The translations under genes were made by a program, and so were the position numbers. A model generated the notes under the pieces. It saw only the letters and a list, made by a program, of their open reading frames with translations. It was not told where the DNA came from and did no database searches. Shown piece after piece: positions 1 through 6,788 of a stretch of 24,635 nt of DNA. This stretch comes from Betaproteobacteria bacterium (GTDB lineage: Bacteria; Pseudomonadota; Gammaproteobacteria; Burkholderiales; Usitatibacteraceae). Numbering within the stretch: the stretch's first letter is position 1; every line of letters begins with the position of its first letter. The stretch is taken from assembly GCA_025362705.1 (NCBI GenBank), contig JANYFH010000330.1, positions 1-24,635 on the forward strand, read 5' to 3'.

Positions 1-1
1 G

Positions 2-574
2 CTCATCGCCGACGGCCTGTTCCGAACCGATAGTTTCAAATTCAAGCCGGAATTCGTTGCGCGTCTGGTGCCCGATGAATTTGACCGCTGGTTTGGTGGC
101 GCGAGAGGTCCCAGTCTGGCCGCCATCGTCAATCCGGATGCAAGCATCAGCGGCGCGGTGCTGGCCTTGCAGCGCACCGCACTTGACCAGTTGATGAATG
201 ATGCTGTGGCAGCACGAATTCTCGATGCGCCAAGCAAGATGAGTGATGCCAGGCAAGCATTTGCACTCTCCGAACTCTACGAAACGCTGCAAGGCGCTAT
301 CTGGAGCGAATTGAAGGGTGGCGGTGACATCAATCCAATGCGGCGCAATCTGCAGCGTGAGCATCTGCGTCGCGTGGTCAACGCGCTCATCAAACCCGCA
401 GCCACGACGCCTGCAGATGCGCGTAGTTTGCAGCGCGCCAATGCGCAGCAGCTTCAGCAAAAGATTCGTGCGGCGATGGGTGGTGCAGGCAACAAAGAAA
501 CAAAGGCGCATTTAGCCGAGAGTCTGGACGCTCTAAATGAGGCGCTGAAGGCGCCGTTGCAACGGGCGGTGTAA
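2..574 (+). CDS. C-terminal part of a zinc-dependent metalloprotease (DUF5117/DUF4953-like), 5' end outside window
   Basis: The reading frame is open from the window edge to a TAA at 572-574, so only about 190 C-terminal residues are present. The sequence starts in the middle of a domain (LIADGLFRTDSFKFKPEF), continues with a VARLVPDEFDRWF stretch and ends in a helical, Gln/Ala-rich tail. This resembles the C-terminal end of large secreted bacterial metalloproteases of the DUF5117/DUF4953 type, where a DPR/PEFxxR-like segment is followed by a long helical region. The HExxH zinc site would lie upstream, outside the window, so the catalytic assignment cannot be confirmed here. A strong hairpin follows the stop and probably ends the transcript. 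The family call is by recollection of the C-terminal pattern; the coding call is firm. Confidence 0.6.
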   Translation, partial: LIADGLFRTDSFKFKPEFVARLVPDEFDRWFGGARGPSLAAIVNPDASISGAVLALQRTALDQLMNDAVAARILDAPSKMSDARQAFALSELYETLQGAIWSELKGGGDINPMRRNLQREHLRRVVNALIKPAATTPADARSLQRANAQQLQQKIRAAMGGAGNKETKAHLAESLDALNEALKAPLQRAV

Positions 575-607
575 GGCTTGCTGAACGCAGTCTGCTAACG
601 ACGACGA

Positions 608-641
608 CCGATGCCTTCCTCATTGCCGGGGAAGGCATCGG
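608..641 (+). terminator. Perfect 12-bp hairpin after the metalloprotease gene
   Basis: Bases 608-619 (CCGATGCCTTCC) are exactly complementary to 630-641, with a 10-nt loop between. The stem is GC-rich and sits 34 nt past the upstream stop codon. It is followed by a mixed rather than pure T tract (TCATTTCAAGTTT), so it is either a weak Rho-independent terminator or a processing/attenuation hairpin. It also lies only about 20 nt ahead of the next gene's TTG, so an effect on that gene is possible. Confidence 0.6.
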
Positions 642-662
642 GAGTAGTCATTTCAAGTTTGC

Positions 663-2009
663 TTGAAAGTTGTCGCAAACGGCGACGCGTTAGAATTGCG
701 GCATGACACGATATTCGACCCTGCAGCGGGCACAATTGCGTTGAGCGCCACTTTGCTTGCCAACGATTGCCTCGCGGGTGTCAAGTCCCATTTTGCGTTT
801 GTACCCGTCGGCGAAGCTACGGGCAATCTCACCATCGGTCGCGGACGCGCATTGGCGGGAACGGGCAGGGCACATGTCCCGGTGTTCATCGCCATCATCG
901 AAAACAAGATTGCCAGCGGTTCTCTGGGCGTCAAGGAATGCGACAAATTGGCGAGCCTGTTCAAGGTTGTCGCCGCACAAAAGATTGGCTTGATTCTCTA
1001 TCTCGATTCGGCGGGGGCACGCATTTCTGAAGGTCTGCCGGCGCTGGGTGCTTTCAGGCAAATGTATCGCGCGGCACTTGGCGCGGCAGCGCGTGGCGCA
1101 CCTATCACAGCAGTTTGCGGCGCTAACTGTTTTGGTGGTGCATCGATGCTGGCGGCGCTGGCAGGCAAGCGCGTGTATTCGTCAAATACACGGTTTGCAA
1201 TGTCGGGCCCCTCGATACTTGCGCAAGCTGCCGGTATTTCGGCACTTGATGATATTTTCATGGCGATGTCGATGGCTACGATAAACGCTGAGTCGAGAGC
1301 CAAACTTGGCGTCGCCGAATCACTGACCATGAACTTAGCATCGATGGACTTGGTGCCCCCAGTTGTGAATGCGCTGGTTGAACGGCACGTTTTGCTCGGC
1401 GAGAGGCTGACACAATTGAAGTCGACCGCCAGCTCGAATACCGATGGGAAATTGGAACGCAAAGACCTGGTAAAGCTTTATCCGGAAGGCTATCGGCTCG
1501 AAGAAAAAAACGGCGTGTTGTCGGGCGAGGCTATGTTTGAGGGCAAAGCGGTGATGCTGGCAGGTTTCGTCGGAGGGAAAGCGCTCAGTGCCGAGCGCGC
1601 GTGGAGGCAGGCGGGCGCGCTGTGGAAAATGTTGTCGCCGGGCGGCGCGACGGGGTCGCCGCAAAGGCTTCACATGCTGGTTGATTGCGAATCCCATTCG
1701 ACCTCACTCGATGACGAGCGCATCATGCTATCGGCGTATCTCGCTGATCTCGCCTGCGCGCTCAACGCGCTTATAGAGGCCGGCATGCACATCGAGACCA
1801 CTGTGCTCGGCAAGGTGGGCGGCGGCGTCTACGTGGCATTGTGCGCGCCGGTGGCAAAGGTGAATATGTTATACGGTACTGAGATACAACTTTTGCCAGG
1901 CCGGGCAATTGCGAGTATTTTGGGCGATGTGGCATTGCAGAAACATGAATTCGATGAGTACAGGTTGGCGCGTGTGGCGGATCAGGAATTAAAGTTAGGG
2001 ATCCTCTGA
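663..2009 (+). CDS. Fused beta/gamma carboxyltransferase of the malonate decarboxylase type (MdcD-MdcE-like)
   Basis: This 448-residue protein carries two crotonase-like carboxyltransferase halves. The N half (about 55-225) has the oxyanion-hole-like patterns LDSAGARISEG (114-124) and CFGGASMLAALAG (156-168), then MSGPSILAQAAGI (180-192). These match the beta subunit (MdcD) of biotin-independent malonate decarboxylase. The C half (about 275-448) has GKVGGGVYVALCAP (383-396) and LLPGRAIASILG (410-421), as in gamma subunits (MdcE). In the classic system these are two proteins that decarboxylate malonyl-ACP, with MdcA and MdcC as partners; neither partner is in the window. The next gene is malonyl-CoA synthetase, so malonyl-CoA may be the substrate (inference). 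The start is uncertain: an in-frame TAG lies at 645-647 and no ATG precedes residue 134, so TTG 663 or TTG 696 must be used, without a convincing Shine-Dalgarno. The last three codons and the TGA lie inside the following repeat element. Confidence 0.75.
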   Translation: MKVVANGDALELRHDTIFDPAAGTIALSATLLANDCLAGVKSHFAFVPVGEATGNLTIGRGRALAGTGRAHVPVFIAIIENKIASGSLGVKECDKLASLFKVVAAQKIGLILYLDSAGARISEGLPALGAFRQMYRAALGAAARGAPITAVCGANCFGGASMLAALAGKRVYSSNTRFAMSGPSILAQAAGISALDDIFMAMSMATINAESRAKLGVAESLTMNLASMDLVPPVVNALVERHVLLGERLTQLKSTASSNTDGKLERKDLVKLYPEGYRLEEKNGVLSGEAMFEGKAVMLAGFVGGKALSAERAWRQAGALWKMLSPGGATGSPQRLHMLVDCESHSTSLDDERIMLSAYLADLACALNALIEAGMHIETTVLGKVGGGVYVALCAPVAKVNMLYGTEIQLLPGRAIASILGDVALQKHEFDEYRLARVADQELKLGIL

Positions 2010-2163
2010 TCAAGTCCATTCCGATATGCTTGCGTCGATATTGGGGCATCTGCTTCGTTGCGCTCCTCGTGCGGTAGCTTAAGCAACGCACCTTCGTCGC
2101 ACGTCTTGCATATGCCCCAATCTCAACACAATCCTGTCGAAAGCGACTTAATCAGAGGATCCC
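1998..2163. repeat. 166-bp MITE-like element with 19-bp terminal inverted repeats
   Basis: The left end 1998-2016 (GGGATCCTCTGATCAAGTC) is the reverse complement of the right end 2145-2163 at 18 of 19 positions. A second inner pair is ATTGGGGCAT (2040-2049) with ATGCCCCAAT (2112-2121), and shorter complementary words (CGTGCG/CGCACG, GTTGC/GCAAC) fill the centre, so the whole unit can fold on itself. It contains no ORF of note and no transposase. No clear target-site duplication is visible at the borders. It fills the entire space between the carboxyltransferase gene and matB. The structure suggests a non-autonomous miniature transposable element or a large palindromic intergenic repeat; copy number elsewhere cannot be judged from this window. 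Confidence 0.7.
2153..2158 (+). promoter_or_regulatory. Ribosome-binding site of matB inside the repeat arm
   Basis: AGAGGA at 2153-2158 lies 5 nt before the ATG at 2164 and belongs to the right inverted-repeat arm of the 166-bp element. It decides the upstream start of the malonyl-CoA synthetase gene. The alternative ATG at 2182 has only an A-rich stretch in front of it. Confidence 0.5.
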
Positions 2164-3717
2164 ATGGACTCGTATAAAAAGATGAACGCAAATCTTTACG
2201 CGCTACTTCAATCGCGCTTCCCGGGAGATCGCTCTCTTGCAGCGTTGGAGAAGGCTTCAGGCAAGACCTACTCTTACGCGACGCTTGAAGAGTCGACGGC
2301 GCGATATACAGGCTTCATTCGTACGCTTGGCGTGGTCGCGGGGGACCGTATCGCGGTGCAGGTGGAGAAATCACCGGAAGCATTGTTCCTTTACCTTGCG
2401 TGCCTGCAATCAGGTGCCGTCTATCTGCCCCTCAACAGCGCGTATCAGGAGGGAGAAATTGATTATTTTCTTGGTGACGCAACGCCGAAAGTGGTGATAT
2501 ATCAGCCGAAAAATGAGATGTGGATGGGCACACTGTGCGACAAGCATGGAATCAAGCATCGATTTACACTTGCTGAGGACAATGAGACGGAAAATGAGGC
2601 AGGACGCAGCTCCTGGCACGAAAATGCCATGAAACACCCGCCAATGCTGGAGATTGTTCGTCGTGGGCCGGATGATCTTGCGTCGATTCTCTATACATCC
2701 GGGACTACCGGCCGTAGCAAGGGCGCGATGATTACCCACCGCAATCTCTCTTCCAACGCACTTACCTTGCATAGCTACTGGGGCTTCAAGCCCGGCGATG
2801 TGCTGTTGCACGCGCTGCCGATTTTTCATGTGCATGGGCTTTTTGTTGCATGCCATACCGCGCTGCTCAACGGTAGCAAAATGATTTTTCATTCAAAGTT
2901 CGATGCAAAGGCCGCGATCGCTGCACTACCGCGCGCGACTGTGTTCATGGGTGTGCCGACGATGTATGTGCGATTGCTCGCTGAACCGGCCTTCTCGACA
3001 CAAACCTGCGCAAACATTCGCCTGTTCGTTTCCGGCTCGGCCCCTTTGCTTGCCGAGACGTTCCACGCGTTTCTTGCGTGCACCGGCCACCGGATTCTGG
3101 AGCGTTACGGCATGACCGAAACTGGAATGATTACCTCCAATCCGCTCGACGGCGAGCGTCGCGGTGGAACTGTCGGTCTGGCCTTACCTGGAATCGCAGT
3201 GCGCGTTCTTGATGATGCTGGAAAAAACTGTGCGCCAGGCGAAATTGGCGGTCTGCAGGTGAAAGGCGATAACGTGTTGCCCGGATATTGGCAGATGCCG
3301 GAAAAAAACAAGGAAGAATTTACTGCTGATGGTTATTTTAAAACCGGTGATGTGGGCAAGATCGATGCCGATGATTATGTCACCATCGTCGGGCGCTCCA
3401 AGGATTTGGTGATCTCCGGTGGCTACAACGTCTATCCGAAAGAAATTGAATTGCTGCTTGATGAAATTCCCGGTGTTGCGGAAAGTGCGGTCATCGGTTT
3501 ACCACACCCGGATTTTGGCGAGGCGGTAGCGGCGGTGATTGTGAAAAAGCCTTCTGCAATACTCGTTGATTCTGATGTGATGACCGCGATCAAAGGTAAA
3601 CTTGCCGCCTTCAAGTTGCCGAAACGCGTTTTTCTTGTTGAGGATCTACCTCGCAATGCCATGGGGAAAGTGCAAAAAAATGAGTTGCGCAAGCGCTACG
3701 CCGACACTTTCAAGTAA
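2164..3717 (+). CDS. matB: Malonyl-CoA synthetase (malonate-CoA ligase)
   Basis: This 517-residue ANL-superfamily enzyme should convert malonate, CoA and ATP into malonyl-CoA, AMP and PPi in the cytoplasm. Visible motifs are the P-loop YTSGTTGRSKGA (177-188), the A5 motif RYGMTET (314-320) followed by the MatB-like SNPLDGERRGGTVG (325-338), the adenylate-binding YFKTGD (391-396), the hinge/A8 region GRSKDLVISGGYNVYPKEIE (410-429), and the catalytic lysine K502 in PRNAMGKVQKN. Length fits MatB (about 500 aa). Known MatB proteins begin like residues 7 onward (MNANL), which suggests ATG 2182 was the ancestral start and that the six extra residues came with the upstream element. The AGAGGA inside that element favours ATG 2164 now. 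The neighbouring carboxyltransferase-like gene points to a malonate-use pathway. Confidence 0.9.
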   Translation: MDSYKKMNANLYALLQSRFPGDRSLAALEKASGKTYSYATLEESTARYTGFIRTLGVVAGDRIAVQVEKSPEALFLYLACLQSGAVYLPLNSAYQEGEIDYFLGDATPKVVIYQPKNEMWMGTLCDKHGIKHRFTLAEDNETENEAGRSSWHENAMKHPPMLEIVRRGPDDLASILYTSGTTGRSKGAMITHRNLSSNALTLHSYWGFKPGDVLLHALPIFHVHGLFVACHTALLNGSKMIFHSKFDAKAAIAALPRATVFMGVPTMYVRLLAEPAFSTQTCANIRLFVSGSAPLLAETFHAFLACTGHRILERYGMTETGMITSNPLDGERRGGTVGLALPGIAVRVLDDAGKNCAPGEIGGLQVKGDNVLPGYWQMPEKNKEEFTADGYFKTGDVGKIDADDYVTIVGRSKDLVISGGYNVYPKEIELLLDEIPGVAESAVIGLPHPDFGEAVAAVIVKKPSAILVDSDVMTAIKGKLAAFKLPKRVFLVEDLPRNAMGKVQKNELRKRYADTFK

Positions 3718-3829
3718 TCTTTCTGGCGATTTGTCCGTTAATGAGTTGATGCAGGTGCCGACAGCTTGAAAATGACGCGGCAGCCCCAACGTTTAGCTGT
3801 CAGATTGATAACCGGATATTAAGAAGTCG

Positions 3830-4294
3830 ATGATCGTATTTAATCTTTCCTGTACCCACGGCCACCAATTTGACGGCTGGTTCCGCTCTGCGGAGGACTT
3901 TGAACGCCAGTCGCAAAGCGTGTTGGTGGAATGCCCTCACTGTGGCGACACGCGCATCACCAAACAGCTTTCTGCGCCGCGCCTAAACATGGGTGCAAGC
4001 AATTTGGCACCCACGCCGCCGCAGGTGACCGGCCCGCAGGAAGTCATGCCCGCCGCCTTGATGCCCGGCCTGCAAGAGCATATGTTGCAGCAGTTCAAGG
4101 CATTCGTTCGCGCCAATACCGAAAACGTGGGCAAGCAATTTGCCGAGACCGCACGACGCATGCATTACGGTGAAGAATCCCACCGCAACATTCGCGGGCG
4201 CGTTTCGCCGGATGAGGCCGTTGCACTGAGTGAAGAAGGTATCGACACGGTCTCGCTGCCGCACGGTATTTTTCTCGATGAGGGCGTGCAGTAG
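3830..4294 (+). CDS. DUF1178 family zinc-ribbon-like protein
   Basis: This 154-residue protein starts MIVFNLSCTHGHQFDGWF and has the DUF1178 pattern: C8, H10 and H12 near the start and a CPHC knuckle at 35-38, followed by a KQLSAPRLN segment. A low-complexity Pro/Ala linker (about 60-75) separates this from a helical half and a conserved-looking C end (DEAVALSEEGIDTVSLP). The four N-terminal Cys/His residues suggest metal binding; the family's function is unknown to me. The gene stands alone between matB (112 nt upstream) and the oxidoreductase gene (56 nt downstream), all on the same strand. The ATG at 3830 is the first start in frame and the N terminus matches the family. Confidence 0.85.
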   Translation: MIVFNLSCTHGHQFDGWFRSAEDFERQSQSVLVECPHCGDTRITKQLSAPRLNMGASNLAPTPPQVTGPQEVMPAALMPGLQEHMLQQFKAFVRANTENVGKQFAETARRMHYGEESHRNIRGRVSPDEAVALSEEGIDTVSLPHGIFLDEGVQ

Positions 4295-4350
4295 TAACCG
4301 CTGCTGGAGACTGTGCTAAGGTTTCGCTTGTCAAATAAGCGAGTCTCAGC

Positions 4351-5325
4351 ATGAAAGCAATACTCTGTAAAGCTTGGGGTGGTCCGGAAACACTCGTTCT
4401 CGAAGAGGTCGCTTCGCGCGAGCCGGATGCAGGCGAAGTCAAAATCCGGGTGCGTGCTGCGGGCGTGAATTTCCCCGACGTGCTTATCATCCAGAAAAAA
4501 TATCAAATCCAACCGGCCCTGCCGTTTTCGCCTGGCGCAGAAATAGCCGGCGATGTTCTGAGCGTTGGCACAGGCGTCATGCACGTTAAGCCGGGCGACA
4601 AGGTCGTGAGTTTTTGTGGCGTGGGTGGATTTGCCGAAGAAGTTATCGCGCCGGCAAACGTGACTATGCCGATGCCGCCCGGTGTTCCCTATCCGCTTGC
4701 CGCCATATTTTCACTCGCCTACGGCACGTCCTGGCACGCGGTACGAGACCGTGCCGCGTTGCAGGCCGGTGAGACTATGCTGGTGCTGGGCGCCTCTGGC
4801 GGCGTGGGGCTCGCGGCAGTCGAGATCGGCAGGGCGATTGGCGCGCGTGTTATCGCTGCCGCCTCAACGGACGAAAAACTTGCTATTTGCAAGCAGCATG
4901 GCGCGGACGCGTTGATCAACTATTCGCGTGAAGATTTGCGCGAAGCCATCAAGCGTGAAAGCGGCGGCAAAGGCCCGGACGTCATTTTCGATCCGGTCGG
5001 CGGCAAGTTTGCAGAGCCCGCGTTTCGATCTATCGGCTGGCGCGGTCGCTATCTGGTGATTGGATTCGCGGATGGTGAAATCCCTGCGCTGCCGTTGAAC
5101 CTGCCTTTACTGAAGGGCGCCTCGATTGTGGGCATTTTCTGGGGCGAATTTGCCAAACGCGAGCCGCAGCTGAACATGAAAGGCTTGGCCGAGATGATGA
5201 CCTGGATGCGCGAAGGAAAAATTAAACCGCTGATATCGAAGTCTTATGTGCTGGCCGATGCGCCGCAGGCCCTGATGGACATGGCGGCGCGCAAGGTGAT
5301 TGGTAAAATCGTTATCACGCCATAG
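4351..5325 (+). CDS. NADPH:quinone oxidoreductase-like MDR protein
   Basis: This 324-residue medium-chain dehydrogenase/reductase is of the zinc-free quinone oxidoreductase type. The N-terminal GroES-like fold carries AAGVNFPDVLIIQKKY (37-51) and FSPGAEIAGDV (59-69). The Rossmann fold has the NADPH loop LGASGGVGLAAVEIG (146-160). The structural-zinc cysteine cluster of alcohol dehydrogenases is missing, as expected for the QOR branch. The C end LADAPQALMDMAARKVIGKIVI is the usual closing strand. Such enzymes reduce quinones, enones or acyl-CoA-type enoyl groups with NADPH; the substrate cannot be read from the sequence. The start ATG 4351 gives the family N terminus MKAILCKAWGGPETL. Confidence 0.88.
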   Translation: MKAILCKAWGGPETLVLEEVASREPDAGEVKIRVRAAGVNFPDVLIIQKKYQIQPALPFSPGAEIAGDVLSVGTGVMHVKPGDKVVSFCGVGGFAEEVIAPANVTMPMPPGVPYPLAAIFSLAYGTSWHAVRDRAALQAGETMLVLGASGGVGLAAVEIGRAIGARVIAAASTDEKLAICKQHGADALINYSREDLREAIKRESGGKGPDVIFDPVGGKFAEPAFRSIGWRGRYLVIGFADGEIPALPLNLPLLKGASIVGIFWGEFAKREPQLNMKGLAEMMTWMREGKIKPLISKSYVLADAPQALMDMAARKVIGKIVITP

Positions 5326-5415
5326 ACTGCAGCCTTTGGTACGCATATAGTCCACTCGTCGCCTTGCATTCGGCGTAGGATTGATAAACCCTTTTTTTGA
5401 TTGATGGAAGCGCAT

Positions 5416-5724
5416 ATGTCCGGTCACAGCGGCGGTAGCAGTAGTAATAGCGGCAGCAATAGTTCCGGCAACAAGAATGCCGGAGAACACGATCCAGTGC
5501 GGGAAATGGCGGTGCAGATTTATGTGAATCTGGCGAGTGACGCGATTGTCGTCACCGACGCTGTCGCCAAGATCAATGCCAGTCCTGATAGCCTCGCCAA
5601 GATCAGCTTCAAGCTCGCAGAAGCGTTCCACAAGGCCGAAGCGGAAATGAAGGCCAGTGCCGCGCCCAAGCACACCAAGTTCGACGCAGACAAACTCGAT
5701 TTCGACGCTTGGACGACCAAGTAG
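5416..5724 (+). CDS. Small hypothetical protein with Gly/Ser-rich head
   Basis: I do not recognise this gene. From ATG 5416 it encodes 102 residues; GGAAG at 5406-5410, 5 nt ahead, supports this start over TTG 5401 or ATG 5404. The first 25 residues are low-complexity Gly/Ser/Asn. Residues 30-85 look alpha-helical and Ala-rich (VNLASDAIVVTDAVAKINAS, then AEAFHKAEAEMKASAAPK), and the tail FDADKLDFDAW is acidic. There is no signal peptide or TM segment. It converges on the oxidoreductase operon with only 8 nt between stop codons. A structural or partner protein is possible, but no function can be inferred. Confidence 0.6.
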   Translation: MSGHSGGSSSNSGSNSSGNKNAGEHDPVREMAVQIYVNLASDAIVVTDAVAKINASPDSLAKISFKLAEAFHKAEAEMKASAAPKHTKFDADKLDFDAWTTK

Positions 5725-5732
5725 CGGATTTG

Positions 5733-6788
5733 TTACCGCAAAGCCGCGTTTAATTTCGCGAGCGCTGCCGACCCTGGATTCAAGGCCTTGTCATCGAGCA
5801 TATTGAGCGGAATGCTTACCGTATTTGCCGCTGCATGCAGGTCGGCGGGCTCACCATTGACGAATAATAGCCCGGTCGCAATTTCATGCCTGGCGCGGCT
5901 TTCCGCCAGATGATTCATCGCGGCAATATGATCGGTCGGATCGTAGTTTTCGTGTAGCTTGCGAAGCCGCAGTATCGAACCGTCGTGCTGCACCACTTCC
6001 TGCAGCGTTCCAGGCGCATATTGCGTGGTGATTTCATCGCGGAATTTGATCACATCGAGGAAGTTTACCGCCTCGTTGTGCTCGCGAACATAGTCGTAGC
6101 TCTTGGTGGAGCCGTCGTGGTTGTTAAACGCGACACATGGCGAAATCACATCGATAAAGGCCGCGCCCTGATGAAGGATGGCGCCTTCAATCAGTGGCAC
6201 TAGTTGTTCTTTATCGCCGGAAAAACTGCGGGCGATATAAGTGGCACCTAGCTGCATCGCCAGCCCAACCATATCGATCGCTTCATCTGCGTTGACGGCA
6301 CCGCGTTTGCTTTTTGAGCCTTTGTCCGACGTCGCGGAGAATTGCCCCTTGGTCAGCCCATAAACACCGTTGTTCTCAACGATGTAGGTCATGTTCACGC
6401 CGCGTCTCATGACGTGCGCAAACTGGCCCAGACCAATGGAGGCCGAATCGCCGTCACCGGATACACCGAGATAAATGAGATCCCGGTTGGCCAGATTCGC
6501 ACCCGTCAACACCGATGGCATGCGGCCATGCACGGTATTGAAGCCGTGCGAATTGCCCAGGAAGTAGGTCGGCGTTTTCGACGAGCAACCAATACCCGAA
6601 AGCTTGGCGATGCGATGCGGCGGCAAGTCGAGCGCGAAGCAGGCTTGAATGATGGCTGCACTGATTGAATCGTGTCCGCAACCAGCGCACAGGGTCGAGA
6701 TCGCGCCTTCGTAGTCTCGCCTTGTGTAGCCGAGCTTGTTGCGCGGCAGGTTGGGGTGATGCAGTTTTGGTTTGGCAAGATAGGTCAT
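5733..6788 (-). CDS. korB: 2-oxoacid:ferredoxin oxidoreductase, beta (TPP-binding) subunit
   Basis: This 351-residue beta subunit of a 2-oxoglutarate-type oxidoreductase binds thiamine diphosphate and part of the Fe-S chain. It shows CAGCGH (34-39), LSGIGCSSKTPTYF (63-76), the TPP/Mg motif GDGDSASIGL (111-120) with N139/N140, the Kor-type VYGLTKGQFSATSDKG (142-157), and SPCVAFNNHDGSTKSYDYV with C218. These Cys positions fit the conserved cluster ligands of the family. The fused gamma-alpha gene upstream overlaps this ATG by ATGA (6785-6788), so translation is coupled. The 2-oxoglutarate preference is inferred from KorB-like motifs; pyruvate or another 2-oxoacid remains possible. Confidence 0.88.
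   Translation of the reverse strand: MTYLAKPKLHHPNLPRNKLGYTRRDYEGAISTLCAGCGHDSISAAIIQACFALDLPPHRIAKLSGIGCSSKTPTYFLGNSHGFNTVHGRMPSVLTGANLANRDLIYLGVSGDGDSASIGLGQFAHVMRRGVNMTYIVENNGVYGLTKGQFSATSDKGSKSKRGAVNADEAIDMVGLAMQLGATYIARSFSGDKEQLVPLIEGAILHQGAAFIDVISPCVAFNNHDGSTKSYDYVREHNEAVNFLDVIKFRDEITTQYAPGTLQEVVQHDGSILRLRKLHENYDPTDHIAAMNHLAESRARHEIATGLLFVNGEPADLHAAANTVSIPLNMLDDKALNPGSAALAKLNAALR

Noticed and set aside
3761..3800. GACAGCT/AGCTGTC inverted repeat between matB and the DUF1178 gene
   Set aside because: Only 7 bp with a long loop and no T tract, so not supportable as a terminator or operator.
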